Positions 1 to 8,652 of a stretch of 64,000 nucleotides of DNA are shown one piece after another. How positions within the stretch are numbered: position 1 is the stretch's first letter; each line of letters begins with the position of its first letter. The notes under the pieces were generated by a model. It saw nothing but the letters and a program-made list of their open reading frames with translations, was not told where the DNA came from and made no database searches. The translations under genes and the position numbers were made by a program. The DNA is from Candidatus Trichofilum aggregatum (lineage in GTDB: Bacteria > Chloroflexota > Anaerolineae > Promineifilales > Promineifilaceae): the NCBI GenBank assembly GCA_016716885.1, contig JADJUV010000173.1, positions 116,572 through 180,571 on the forward strand. The letters run 5' to 3'.

Positions 1-149
1 TAACGGGCGAAATATGAGTAGTGCAATTGCGCGTTTAATGTAGAATACTTTATCAAAATAGCAGTCAGGTTATTAGCCCAAATAATTGCGGTTTTATTAT
101 GTTTAAAGCTGGCAAATTACCGTGGCAATTAGTTTTTACGAGGAAGAAC

Positions 150-1490
150 ATGAACAAGAGACGAAGTCTATTCTACTTACCCATGTTGTTTGTTTTGTTC
201 GTTATGCTCATCTCAATCACATCAACCATTCAGTCTGCGGAAGAGGCCAATTCAATGGTATATATGCCTCTTGTGTCAAAACCCGTAGCACGTTTTTGGT
301 TCCAAATCTATGGGGATGATTGGCGAGTGAAAAGTGCCGTCGCCGCGCCTGATCACGGCATCCTTCTGGTAGGAAACCGCACGCTTTTACGCCTCAATTC
401 GCAGGGAACAGTTATCTGGTACAAAGAGACTGATTTGTCTCACCTGAGTGCAGTGCAACCAATCTCTGATGGCGGCTTTGTGATTGCCGGGGGTAAGAAT
501 GGTCAGGCGATTGTGATGAAATTAAGCGATGCTGGTTCCATTATCTGGCAAAAAGCATATTATGGTGACGACGGTGAGGGGGCTTATGACATTTCTCCGA
601 CGACGGATGGGGGCTACATTGTGGTGGGTGCGTCCACCTCATTTGGGCCAGGCTATTCAAGTGCCTGGGTATTCAAACTGAACGAGGTGGGGGAAATATC
701 CTGGCAAACCACCTTGGGTGGTACATCTGCGATTTCTCTTGCGGGCGCGGACCTGGTACGCCAGACCCCTGATAACGGCTATATTATCAGCGCGGACCCG
801 GCTGATAGCGCGCAGGGGTTTCTGTTTAAACTGAATAGTGCGGGTGTCCTGGAATGGCAACGGCTTTATGATGGCTCTCCCCTGTTTTGGGGTGCGAACA
901 TCAATGACATACTGCCTCTGGCAAACGGTGATTATCTGGTAGCTGGCCGCCGGCGGGGTGATAATCATTGGGATGCTTGGGTAGCTTATTTGAACAGCAA
1001 CGGTCACATTGTGTGGCAGAAAGGATATGGCTATCCCGGTTATTTTACAGACATTACCGTCAGTCCTGATGGGCATTTTGTGTTATCGGGTTATTTCAAC
1101 ACAAATACCTGGCTCCATAAAATGGATATAAACGGTACGACGATCTGGAACAAACGGTATGGTGACGTTAACGCCGGGAGTGCGCTAGAAAACATTCTGG
1201 TGCATACAGATGGTACTCTGATAGCGGTCGGTTACATCTGTGTCCCGTCCTCGCAGTGCTCTACAGGGGTGTTATGGCTGAATAGTGAAGGCACAATTGA
1301 GGATTGCCCGTGGGTGACCGATTTATCGGTAACGCTGGATGGCATGACGAGTACGGTGCAAGCGGGTGGGCAAACTGTCGGCACATCACAGGCTATCACA
1401 GCGGCGGCCAACATCACAATCCAAGACCTGCCCCATCCCCAAAGCGTCTTACACTGTTCGTCGGATCAGTTGGATGCGTGTCAGCCGTAA
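150..1490 (+). CDS. Secreted beta-propeller-like protein with DGGY repeats
   Basis: Predicted exported protein of about 446 residues. The start at 150 is chosen because AGGA lies six bases upstream and the product then opens with a classical signal peptide (MNKRR followed by a long hydrophobic stretch ending near Ser-Ala-Glu-Glu). An in-frame start at 99 would add 17 residues before it. Just after the signal is a Y-M-P-L-V motif, a form seen in Chloroflexota secreted proteins. The rest is built from imperfect repeats of about 45-50 residues, each with a D/G-G-(Y/F)-(I/V)-(V/I)-x-G strand and a W-x-(K/Q)-x-(Y/L)-G strand, as in propeller-type repeat proteins. No catalytic motif is visible. It contains no GCGGCCGC copy, unlike nearly all other genes here. 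The function is unknown. Confidence 0.8.
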   Translation: MNKRRSLFYLPMLFVLFVMLISITSTIQSAEEANSMVYMPLVSKPVARFWFQIYGDDWRVKSAVAAPDHGILLVGNRTLLRLNSQGTVIWYKETDLSHLSAVQPISDGGFVIAGGKNGQAIVMKLSDAGSIIWQKAYYGDDGEGAYDISPTTDGGYIVVGASTSFGPGYSSAWVFKLNEVGEISWQTTLGGTSAISLAGADLVRQTPDNGYIISADPADSAQGFLFKLNSAGVLEWQRLYDGSPLFWGANINDILPLANGDYLVAGRRRGDNHWDAWVAYLNSNGHIVWQKGYGYPGYFTDITVSPDGHFVLSGYFNTNTWLHKMDINGTTIWNKRYGDVNAGSALENILVHTDGTLIAVGYICVPSSQCSTGVLWLNSEGTIEDCPWVTDLSVTLDGMTSTVQAGGQTVGTSQAITAAANITIQDLPHPQSVLHCSSDQLDACQP

Positions 1491-1511
1491 GGCATCACTT
1501 ATAAAATAGAC

Positions 1512-1554
1512 GAGGGAAGCCCTGCTTTTGCTCAGGGTTTCCCTCCGTCCTTTT
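1512..1554 (+). terminator. Rho-independent terminator after the propeller gene
   Basis: A stem GAGGGAAGCCCTG (1512-1524) pairs with CAGGGTTTCCCTC (1533-1545) and is followed by a short T-rich run. It lies 22 bases after the stop of the preceding gene. Confidence 0.75.
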
Positions 1555-1592
1555 CCCCCCTCGCCAATAACTGATACATACTTGCCTACCCT

Positions 1593-1973
1593 ATGCCACC
1601 TTTCACTCAACTGGTTACTTTCCTCTACACTCCTGATTTAGTTACTACTGCCCGGTTTTATGAGCAGGTTTTGGGGCTGGAACTGGTGCTGGATCAGGGG
1701 GTGTGCCGGATTTACCGGGTGAGCCGGGATGGATTTGTGGGGTTTTGCCAGAAGGATGGGGTGGAACCGCGGCCGCAAACAATCATCCTCACTTTGGTCA
1801 CGCCCGATGTGGATGGCTGGTATGAACGGCTCACTGCCCAGGGGGTGGCTTTCGACAAACCACCCACCTTCAACCCCCAGTATAACATTTACCACTGCTT
1901 CCTACGTGACCCCAACGGCTATCTCCTGGAAATTCAGCGGTTCCTTGACCCAACGTGGCCGGGTGGGGCATGA
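1593..1973 (+). CDS. VOC (glyoxalase/bleomycin-resistance) family protein
   Basis: 126 residues, the usual length of a single-domain vicinal oxygen chelate protein. The order of elements fits the fold: T-x-F-L-Y-T-P-D-L near the start, F-Y-x-x-V-L-G-L-E-L in the first helix and strand, and the C-terminal D-P-N-G-Y-L-L-E-I-Q-R-F typical of the family, whose Glu is the usual metal ligand. The substrate cannot be told from the sequence; relatives include lyases, dioxygenases and resistance proteins. No clear ribosome binding site precedes the ATG. It appears to be a single-gene unit, with a terminator upstream and an opposite-strand gene downstream. Confidence 0.85.
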   Translation: MPPFTQLVTFLYTPDLVTTARFYEQVLGLELVLDQGVCRIYRVSRDGFVGFCQKDGVEPRPQTIILTLVTPDVDGWYERLTAQGVAFDKPPTFNPQYNIYHCFLRDPNGYLLEIQRFLDPTWPGGA

Positions 1974-2055
1974 GAAGTTGTTCGTCTACGGGAAAAACTC
2001 ATGCTAAGACGCAAAGGACGCCAAGTTACCAGAGAAAATTCGTGTAATTCGTGGC

Positions 2056-2973
2056 CTATTGTCCTGGACTGAGCAGTTCCGCCCGGAGTTGCTGAATGGT
2101 AGCCGCATCTAAACCCCCGCGGCCGCGCACATATTCCTCTACCGACCCATACCGCCGCCGCACATAGGCCAGGGCCACCCGCAATGTCTCCGGGTCGGCT
2201 ACCAAAAGGGGGCGCAGGTTGCCCGCCCGGATGCCAAACACGGCTAAGTGCTCGGCGTCCTTTTGGATGGTCTGGCGCACTTCTTCATAAAACAGGTTGC
2301 TCAAACTAAAATCAGCCAGGATAGTATCATCGGGCACGCCGAGTAGGGCCAGGAGCAGGGCGATGGTCAGGCCGGTGCGGTCTTTACCAGCGGTACAATG
2401 GAGCAGGATAGGACGGTTGGCCGGATCAGCGATACGGCTGATAATGTCGGCCAGTAGGTGTGCCCGCTTTTCGATCATCAGGGTGATGTAGCCATACACG
2501 ATGAGGTCACTGATGCGATGCGGCCGCGTGGTAACGGTGAACAAGATGCGGCCGCGGCCTTCTCCCTGTTCATGCAAGGGAATATGCACATAACGAATCG
2601 CTTCTGGCAAGCGGGCGGGCTGTGTCTCGGCCTCGTGGGTGGTGCGTACATCACAAATGGTCTGGATACCCAACTCAGACAACCGGGCCAACCCTTCATC
2701 CGTCAGATTGGAGAGCGTTCCGGCCCGGTACACCTGCCCCCAACGGACGGTTTGCCCCTTCTGGGTGGTGTAACCGCCGATGTCACGCACATTGAACGCC
2801 CCTGGTAGGGTGACAATCCGTTTTTCGGGCTTGAGTTCGGCATGGGCCAGCCGTAATGCCTGAGCATCAAAGGGTTCGTTGGCCTGTTGATAAGCCCGGT
2901 AACGGGCATAGACCTGGTTGAGGGTGAAGGCGGTCGTGAGCGCGGCCGCGCCAACCAACAAAGTTCGTTTCAT
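2056..2973 (-). CDS. Tyrosine-protein phosphatase family protein
   Basis: 305-residue member of the Y_phosphatase3 group of protein tyrosine/serine phosphatases. The P-loop H-C-T-A-G-K-D-R-T-G provides the catalytic Cys and Arg. Upstream are F-N-V-R-D-I-G-G-Y and I-C-D-V-R-T, which are characteristic of this family. The N-terminus (MKRTLLVGAAALTTAF) is hydrophobic, so the enzyme is probably membrane-anchored or exported. The substrate is unknown; relatives act on phosphotyrosine or phosphoinositides. Four GCGGCCGC copies fall in this gene (2119, 2520, 2549, 2942). The neighbours give no functional hint. Confidence 0.85.
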   Translation of the reverse strand: MKRTLLVGAAALTTAFTLNQVYARYRAYQQANEPFDAQALRLAHAELKPEKRIVTLPGAFNVRDIGGYTTQKGQTVRWGQVYRAGTLSNLTDEGLARLSELGIQTICDVRTTHEAETQPARLPEAIRYVHIPLHEQGEGRGRILFTVTTRPHRISDLIVYGYITLMIEKRAHLLADIISRIADPANRPILLHCTAGKDRTGLTIALLLALLGVPDDTILADFSLSNLFYEEVRQTIQKDAEHLAVFGIRAGNLRPLLVADPETLRVALAYVRRRYGSVEEYVRGRGGLDAATIQQLRAELLSPGQ

Positions 2974-3050
2974 GGTCGTTCACATTTGGCGATTCATCAG
3001 GAAAGTGGGATCATTTTCCCTCTAAAGGTAACACCTAACGCTGTCGAGAG

Positions 3051-3092
3051 CTGAGCTTGTCGAAGCCCATCTATTGCCTTCGACAAGCTCAG
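3051..3092. repeat. Inverted repeat CTGAGCTTGTCGAAG / CTTCGACAAGCTCAG
   Basis: Perfect 15-base arms (3051-3065 and 3078-3092) around a 12-base loop, in the gap between divergently transcribed genes. This hairpin is of a type scattered in intergenic DNA of many bacteria. A role as a terminator is unlikely here because the genes diverge from it. Confidence 0.8.
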
Positions 3093-3145
3093 GCAACGGG
3101 CTTGGTCGTTACCTCTAAAGATAAACAGGCAACGCACAACACGCA

Positions 3146-3177
3146 ACCTGAAACCTGAAACTTGAAACCTGAAACTC
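3146..3177. repeat. Heptamer tandem repeat ACCTGAA, four units
   Basis: Four consecutive 7-base units (ACCTGAA, ACCTGAA, ACTTGAA, ACCTGAA) end 18 bases before the start codon of the next gene. It belongs to the class of short tandem repeats found in most gene gaps of this window. Confidence 0.85.
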
Positions 3178-3194
3178 AACACACGGAGTCAACC

Positions 3195-3848
3195 ATGTTT
3201 GATGATCTGCTAAAAATTCTCGTCGGTGGGCAAAACCAAGGGGAAGAAAACCAGGATAACCCGCTGGGTGATCTGCTCAAGGTCCTTTTGGGCGGTCAGG
3301 GCGGGTCAGGTGAGGGCCAATCATCCGCCGAAGGGCAACCATCCGGCGGGCTGGCCGATATTTTGCAGGTGGTGTTGGGGGGACAGAAACCAGCGAAGGG
3401 GGAAAAAGAGGGGGATGAAGCCGCGGCCGCGACCAGTCCCCTCGTCACGACCATTGCCCGGCTCCTGTCTGAAAAACTCAACCTCTCACCGGAAATCGCC
3501 CAAACGGTCGTCAGTTTGGCCTTGACCTTGGTCTTGTCCCAATTACAGAAGCAAGGGGGAAGCCCCGACCAGATCAAAGTGCCGTCACGCCAGTCGCTTG
3601 TCCAAAGTGGGGCGGCCCGGCAGTTGGCCCAACAGACGGGGATGAATCAGAAGGACGCGGCCGCGACCCTGCAACAAACCATCACCCTCCTGACCGGGCA
3701 AAAAGCCCGGCCTGCCCGCACCGTCCGGGGTGGCAAAGGGGCGAAACCCGGCAAACCGGCCAAAGCCAATAAGCCCCGCCCCTCCACCAACGAACCCACA
3801 CCCACACCGGCAACAGGCCGCGGCCGCGCCAAACCCAAAAGAGGGTAA
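3195..3848 (+). CDS. Unknown protein with three LLK-LLGGQ repeats and a basic tail
   Basis: 217 residues from the ATG at 3195, which has GGAG six bases upstream; a longer in-frame start at 3162 reads through the heptamer repeat and is unlikely. I do not recognise the family. The N-terminal third holds three copies of an amphipathic element D-(L/I)-L-(K/Q)-(I/V)-(L/V)-(V/L)-G-G-Q separated by Gly/Gln/Glu-rich spacers. A central helical region (about 90 residues, I-A-R-L-L-S-E-K-L to L-A-Q-Q-T-G) follows. The last 50 residues are Lys/Arg/Pro/Thr-rich and probably disordered. No signal peptide is visible, so it is likely cytoplasmic. The layout is loosely reminiscent of DUF937-type proteins, but I would not assign it. 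Confidence 0.75.
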   Translation: MFDDLLKILVGGQNQGEENQDNPLGDLLKVLLGGQGGSGEGQSSAEGQPSGGLADILQVVLGGQKPAKGEKEGDEAAAATSPLVTTIARLLSEKLNLSPEIAQTVVSLALTLVLSQLQKQGGSPDQIKVPSRQSLVQSGAARQLAQQTGMNQKDAAATLQQTITLLTGQKARPARTVRGGKGAKPGKPAKANKPRPSTNEPTPTPATGRGRAKPKRG

Positions 3849-4066
3849 ACCCGATGGGGCGACGCGGCGATAGGGCGAAAAGTCGGCGTGTCCCCGCGTC
3901 TTATTTTCGTAGGAGTTCCCCATGAGCGGGGCGCTCACCAAGATGAATGAAAATTTATCCACAGATGACACAGATTCACACAGATTTTTCTTTTCTCTGC
4001 GTTCTCTGCGTCTCTGCGGTTCGTTATTTTCGTAGGAGACTCGCGGTTCTTATAACAACTCCCTGA
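3849..4066. other. Intergenic, no gene; short repeat remnants
   Basis: This gap between convergent genes has no convincing reading frame. It contains two copies of TTATTTTCGTAGGAG (near 3901 and 4024) and a stretch rich in CACAGAT and TCTCTGCG words (3960-4020) of the kind scattered in bacterial intergenic DNA. No terminator-like hairpin with a T-run stands out. Confidence 0.5.
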
Positions 4067-5142
4067 CTACGGCGCGCTGAGGGGAAACGGGCTGGAGCAG
4101 GTAAAACCCACCGGCGCTTTCAGCGTTTCATAGCTGTATTGATCCACATAAAGCGTCGTCGCCTGGGCCAGACCGGTAATGGTGTAGGCATCCAGGATGG
4201 TTGTATCACTGGAAGCGAACCTTCCGTGCATAGCTGATGGTCTCGCCATTGGGGCCGCGCAAAGTTGTCCAGGTAGGCTTGCGCCCGGCTGGCCCGCCAA
4301 ACCCGTCGCCACCCACACGAATGGGATTACCCTCCGTATAGCCGTAAGAAGCATCGGCACTGACAGGGCAGGCGCTGTTGCTGGTACTGGCTGGGGTGGC
4401 TGTGGCTGACGGTGGTCGGGGGGTAGGCGTGGCCTCCAGGAAAGTGATGGAGCCGAGGAGGGCATCAAAGGTAGCACCCCCTTCGTTAAACCAAATCTCT
4501 TCATTGCCCGTAGTTTTGACCAGGGCAAAAGCAAAAAAGAGGCGACCATCGGGCAGAACAACGGCGACGCTGCGCCCGGCTACGGTCGCATCAAAGAGCA
4601 GACCAAAGATTTCCGCGGCCGCGCCCTCTACTCCGTCAACAGTATAGGCAACTGGGTTCACTGATGCCCAACATCCCGCCCATGCTATTGCCCAATTCCG
4701 TCACATAATTCGCCAGGATATCCTCAATGGGGTCCGTAAACGTGCCGTTGAGCAACGTCAATGAGCCAATCACCAAATTATCAGCCGACTGGAAAAACAC
4801 CTGGTCACCCTGGTCTTCCATGATGTAATTAACGGGCGGCTGATAAGAATATCCTTGCGACGACGTTTCTACGTCGCCCAGAGCGACCGTTGGCAATGCG
4901 GTGGGGGTGGGCGTCGCTGTGGGCGTAGCCGTTGCGGTAGGGGTAGATGTCGCTGTGGGCGTAGACGTTTCCGTCGGGGTGGCCGTCAACGTTGGCGTGG
5001 CTGTCGCCGTCGGTTCGGGGGTGGCCGATGGGGTAGCCGTGGGCCGGGGCGTGGGCGTCGGCGTGGGGTCGGGTTCGCTACCACAGGCGGTGAGCCAACC
5101 AACCAGGAACACAAACAGGCCAAAATACAACAAGCGTTTCAT
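4067..5142 (-). pseudogene. Lipoprotein with Thr-Pro linker, broken by at least two frameshifts
   Basis: Reading from 5142, an N-terminal lipoprotein signal (MKRLLYFG, hydrophobic core, lipobox L-T-A-C) is followed by about 60 residues of Pro-Thr-Ala repeats and a globular domain. The frame ends at 4636. The same protein continues in the next frame (P-V-A-Y-T-V-D-G to 4206), where a second linker and a domain with G-G-D-G-F-G-G-P and L-R-G-P-N-G-E-T-I-S-Y appear, and again in the third frame (T-I-L-D-A-Y-T-I to the stop at 4067). The word L-R-G-P-N-G also looks locally frame-disturbed. Either the gene is decaying or the sequence has indels. The function is unknown; the protein should be anchored outside the membrane. 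Confidence 0.7.
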
Positions 5143-5183
5143 GGGTTCTTCTCCTTCATCAAGGGACAATAAGAATCGCACAA

Positions 5184-5221
5184 CAAAAGTCCTGGCAGTG
5201 AGTCACTGTCAGGGCTTTTGT
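5184..5221 (-). terminator. Terminator for the AICAR transformylase gene
   Basis: On the minus strand CAAAAGCCCTGACAGTGA pairs with TCACTGCCAGGACTTTTG, a long stem lying about 50 bases after the purH C-terminal gene. Confidence 0.75.
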
Positions 5222-5273
5222 TGAAGATTAACGATTCAAGGAAGGCACAAGAACCACGGTCAAGTTGGCGTTG

Positions 5274-6455
5274 TTAATGGTGGAAGAGCCGTGTGCCTGT
5301 CATGACCATAACCATATTAAATTCGTTCGCGGCCGCGATCACATCTTCATCGCGCAGTGAGCCACCGGGTTGGGCGACGTAGCTTACGCCGCTCTGTTGC
5401 GCCCGGTCCAGACTATCCCGAAACGGGAAGAACGCATCCGACCCCAACGTGACCCCGCTTTGCTGATCCAACCAGGCTCGCTTCTCCTCGGCGGTAAGGC
5501 GGGTGGGCAGTTCGGTGAACGCCGCCTGCCAGATAACCTCTTCGGCGGGGGTGAGGCTTTCCAGCAAGAACTGGTCGGTGGCATTGTCTTTGTCTGGGCG
5601 ACCCAGTTTGGCGCGGAAGGGCAAATCTAAGGTGCGGGGATGCTGGCGTAAAAACCAGAGGTCCGCCTTCGTGCCCGCCAGGCGGGTGCAATGAATGCGC
5701 GACTGTTGCCCGGCCCCCATGCCGATAATTTGCCCCTGATAGGCGTAGCACACCGAATTAGATTGGGTGTATTTCAGGGCAATAAGGGCCAGGATGATGT
5801 CACGTTGGGCGACTTCTGGCAGGTGCTGATTGGCCGTGACAATGTTCGTCAGGTCGGCCGGGGTAGGCACATAATCGTTGTGCCCCTGCTCCAGCGTCAC
5901 GCCAAACAGTTGCCGCTGTTCCAGGGCTGGCGGCTCATAATCGGCATCAATTTGCAGGATGCGGTAGCCGCCCCCTTTCTTCGCCTTAAGGATTTCTAGC
6001 GCTTTTGGCTCAAAGCCGGGCGCAATGATGCCATCGGACACTTCGGGTTTGATGAGAAGGGCCGTGGCTTCGTCGCACGGGTCGCTCAGGGCCACCCAGT
6101 CACCAAAGCTGGAGACGCGGTCAGCCCCACGCGCACGAGCATACGCGGCCGCGAGCGGACTCAGTTCCGTCTCACCCACAAAATAGGCCCGGCGCAGGCT
6201 GTCGGTGAGGGGAATGCCTACGGCTACCCCGGCAGGGCTGACATGCTTAAAGGACGCGGCCGCGGGCAAACCCAGCGCTTGTTTCAGTTCACGGACGAGT
6301 TGCCAGCCGTTCAGGGCATCCAGCAAATTGATATAACCGGGCGTGCCATTCAACGGCGTAAAAGGCAGCGCCCCCTGGTCTACAAAGACCCGCGCCGGTT
6401 TCTGGTGTGGGTTCATGCCATAGCGGAGAGAGAGAGAAGAGCTGTTTGTCGTCAT
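5274..6455 (-). CDS. purH: AICAR formyltransferase (stand-alone PurH C-terminal domain)
   Basis: 393-residue AICAR transformylase, which transfers a formyl group from 10-formyl-THF to AICAR in the second-last step of purine synthesis. Recognisable elements are L-R-Y-G-M-N-P-H-Q-K-P near the start, S-F-K-H-V-S-P-A-G-V-A (the catalytic Lys-His motif), I-A-P-G-F-E, and Q-P-G-G-S-L-R-D near the end. In most bacteria this domain is fused to IMP cyclohydrolase; here the cyclohydrolase is a separate gene directly upstream on the same strand, separated by GGAACTC repeats. The length suits a full domain. GCGGCCGC copies at 5329, 6145 and 6255 give Ala-Ala-Ala stretches. Confidence 0.9.
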   Translation of the reverse strand: MTTNSSSLSLRYGMNPHQKPARVFVDQGALPFTPLNGTPGYINLLDALNGWQLVRELKQALGLPAAASFKHVSPAGVAVGIPLTDSLRRAYFVGETELSPLAAAYARARGADRVSSFGDWVALSDPCDEATALLIKPEVSDGIIAPGFEPKALEILKAKKGGGYRILQIDADYEPPALEQRQLFGVTLEQGHNDYVPTPADLTNIVTANQHLPEVAQRDIILALIALKYTQSNSVCYAYQGQIIGMGAGQQSRIHCTRLAGTKADLWFLRQHPRTLDLPFRAKLGRPDKDNATDQFLLESLTPAEEVIWQAAFTELPTRLTAEEKRAWLDQQSGVTLGSDAFFPFRDSLDRAQQSGVSYVAQPGGSLRDEDVIAAANEFNMVMVMTGTRLFHH

Positions 6456-6478
6456 AGTGTTCGCTCGTGGTAAAAAAA

Positions 6479-6594
6479 GGAACTCAGAGGAACTCAGGGG
6501 AACTCAAGACCTATTAATTCTCGTTCTGGCTCTACCACAACCCAATCGTTAGCGTTTCTCAGTTCCCAGTGTTCCCCCAGTTCCTGAGTTCCCT
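6479..6594. repeat. GGAACTC short tandem repeats between the two purH genes
   Basis: Three GGAACTC units at 6479-6505 and inverted units (GTTCCC, GTTCCT) at 6562-6594 flank a short spacer and could pair. The inverted group overlaps the last codons of the cyclohydrolase gene, giving it a low-complexity Gly/Thr tail. Confidence 0.85.
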
Positions 6595-7175
6595 TCCCCA
6601 TGCCGCTCAAGATAGGCTGTAATCGCCGTATCGTAATCCCTTGTGTGGGCAAAGGCTTTACGGGCCAGGGTTTGGCGAGTGGCGAGCGTGGTGGCCCCAC
6701 TCGTCTGGAGTTCGGTCAGGATGGGGGCGTAGTCGGTGGGTTGGCAGAGGATGGTGACGCGGGCAAAATTTTTCGCGGCCGCGCGCAACAACGTCACCCC
6801 ACCAATGTCAATCTGCTCAATAGCCTCGGCCAGGGTCACACCAGGCTGGGCGATGGTCTGCTCGAACGGATACAGGTTGCAGACAACCAGATCGATGGGG
6901 ACTATCTGTTGGGCGGCCAGGTCGGCCTGGTCGGCGGGGGTATCCTGGGCCAGAATGCCGCCGTGAATGACCGGGTGTAGGGTTTTGACGCGGCCGCCGA
7001 GCATCTCTGGCGAGTGCGTCACTTCGGCCACATCCAGCACGGGTAGACCGGCCTGGCGCAACGCCTTGGCCGACCCACCACTGGCAACCAGTTCCCACCC
7101 CAGGTTAACCAACCCCTGGGCCAATTCGATTAAACCTGTCTTGTCGTACACGGAGAGGATCGCTCGTTTGCTCAT
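6549..7175 (-). CDS. purH: IMP cyclohydrolase (stand-alone PurH N-terminal domain)
   Basis: 208 residues forming the MGS-like cyclohydrolase domain that closes FAICAR to IMP. Key elements are A-I-L-S-V-Y-D-K-T-G at the start, L-V-A-S-G-G-S, G-G-R-V-K-T-L-H-P, the I-H-G-G-I-L word, V-V-C-N-L-Y-P-F and I-D-I-G-G-V-T-L-L-R-A-A-A-K-N. The start at 7175 matches the family start; an upstream in-frame codon at 7292 reads through repeat DNA. The last 14 or so residues (after the H-G-E-G-N-S word) are encoded by GGAACTC repeat units and have no counterpart in the family. The gene is paired with the transformylase gene, so together they replace bifunctional PurH. Confidence 0.9.
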   Translation of the reverse strand: MSKRAILSVYDKTGLIELAQGLVNLGWELVASGGSAKALRQAGLPVLDVAEVTHSPEMLGGRVKTLHPVIHGGILAQDTPADQADLAAQQIVPIDLVVCNLYPFEQTIAQPGVTLAEAIEQIDIGGVTLLRAAAKNFARVTILCQPTDYAPILTELQTSGATTLATRQTLARKAFAHTRDYDTAITAYLERHGEGNSGTGGTLGTEKR

Positions 7176-7200
7176 GGTGTGAAATTTATCACAAGAGTGT

Positions 7201-7423
7201 GGAGTGGGCGAGTGGGCGAGTAAGCGACAGTTAGTCAAGTTAGTCGTTGGTGTATTGGCTATTAAAACAATTAACCAATGGGTGTGTTTCAAATGAGTTG
7301 AATAATTAATTTTGAACTGTTGAATGGTTAATGCGGTGGTAACGGTTCCCCTCGTTAATCATTCAACAATTCACGAATTCACCGATTAATTATTTTCTTC
7401 ATCTCAACCGAAATGAAATACAC
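7201..7423. repeat. Octamer repeat plus large imperfect palindrome
   Basis: Units of GAGTGGGC (7202-7227) are followed by an imperfect inverted repeat spanning 7279-7423: TGTTTCAAATGAGTTGAATA on the left and its approximate complement ending near GAAATGAAATACACC on the right, with GAATGGTTAATG / CGTTAATCATTC inside. Related half-copies lie near 14520-14580, 21042 and 62514. There is no coding potential. It fills the gap between two minus-strand genes. Confidence 0.7.
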
Positions 7424-7449
7424 CCTTAGCCAATACATCAATAACCTCT

Positions 7450-8652
7450 TCACCGGCTGAGCATCTTCACGGCCATTTTGTCAGCTATTTCGACCATCTG
7501 CTGGACTTCGGTATCGGTCTGAAGGGCGAAGCTGACCGGGGTCGTGTGTTGGCTAAAATATTCTTGCATGGCTTCCTGCCCGGCACTGACCAACCAATCG
7601 CGCCGTTCGTCGCTCATGTCAAATTCGGTAATGGCGTAACCTTGGGCGGGCAAATGCACAACCAGGTGAGCAAACGCGTCTACAACCATCTTGTCATGGG
7701 CGTTGAAGGTGGTGTCCAAGAGCCGGTTGAGCCGTTGCACGGTGCGGAGTTCACTGAATTGGAGTTTGTCCGTTGGTTGGGGTTGAAGCGCGGCCGCGCC
7801 GGGCACGGGCAAGGTCTCGTCTATCAACATGCCTAACACGCCCTCGTTCTGGTTAGGCCCCATGATGTTGGTCACCAGTGGCTCATGGGAGATAAACAGT
7901 TCAATGGGAAAGTTGGAAAGAATGCCGCCGTCTACGATGGTGTGGTCAGTAACGTCGCGGCCGCGGTACAAACCCCACTCCTTCAGCCAGACCACCTCTG
8001 CCCACAGCAACGGCACACTCATAGACATCCGCACCGCCCACACCACCGGCAAATCCGGGGCCGTGCGGTGATTCAGGATGAGCATCAGCCCGGCCGTGGT
8101 ATCCGAGGCGATGAGGGAAAGGTCAACCAGAGTCTGGTCATAAAATTCGGCCAGCGTGAGGTGACTAAAACGACGCGGCCGCCCTTTATACGTGCCACTA
8201 TCTAGCCGCTGCGCCATCCAGTCCAAAAAATTGGTGGCCGAATACCACCCCCCTCGCTCAATGAAGGAAAAAATGGAGCGCAGGGGCGATTGGGTAATCA
8301 ACGTTTGCGCCAGAAAATCATCGAGCTTGCTTTCCAAAACATCAGGCACCAGCGGCAGGTTAACCGCCCGGAACAGATGGCGGGTGGCACTGTGCGCAAT
8401 TTCGGCGGGGGTAAACGGTTCCGGTTTACCCAAAAAACCGGCCAGGGCGGAGTGTCCATCCACCTTCTCAGACAGGGCATCTAAAATTTCCTGGGCCGTA
8501 TAACCAGCCGCGACCCCGGTCGCCGTAATCGCCCCGGCGGATGTGCCCAGCAACCGCCCCGGGGTGTGTCCCAGGCTCTCAAATACCTTGAGTGCGCCGG
8601 AAAAGACGATTCCTTTCGCTCCACCCCCTTCAAAAACCAGATCGTATTTCAT
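7450..8652 (-). CDS. Patatin-like phospholipase
   Basis: About 400-residue patatin-family acyl hydrolase. The N-terminus carries the oxyanion loop E-G-G-G-A-K-G, followed by the nucleophile elbow G-T-S-A-G and, about 200 residues later, the catalytic Asp in I-V-D-G-G-I-L-S-N-F-P, so the Ser-Asp dyad is intact. The start at 8652 gives MKYDLVFEGGGAKG with a purine-rich stretch upstream; a GTG four codons earlier is possible. There is no signal peptide, suggesting cytoplasmic or membrane-peripheral action on phospholipids or acyl esters. The C-terminal 150 residues have no motif I can name. Three GCGGCCGC copies are present. Confidence 0.88.
   Translation of the reverse strand: MKYDLVFEGGGAKGIVFSGALKVFESLGHTPGRLLGTSAGAITATGVAAGYTAQEILDALSEKVDGHSALAGFLGKPEPFTPAEIAHSATRHLFRAVNLPLVPDVLESKLDDFLAQTLITQSPLRSIFSFIERGGWYSATNFLDWMAQRLDSGTYKGRPRRFSHLTLAEFYDQTLVDLSLIASDTTAGLMLILNHRTAPDLPVVWAVRMSMSVPLLWAEVVWLKEWGLYRGRDVTDHTIVDGGILSNFPIELFISHEPLVTNIMGPNQNEGVLGMLIDETLPVPGAAALQPQPTDKLQFSELRTVQRLNRLLDTTFNAHDKMVVDAFAHLVVHLPAQGYAITEFDMSDERRDWLVSAGQEAMQEYFSQHTTPVSFALQTDTEVQQMVEIADKMAVKMLSR

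Noticed and set aside
4901..5224. Plus-strand frame rich in Val-Gly-Val-Ala repeats
   Set aside because: It is the antisense reading of the Thr-Pro linker of the lipoprotein gene on the minus strand.
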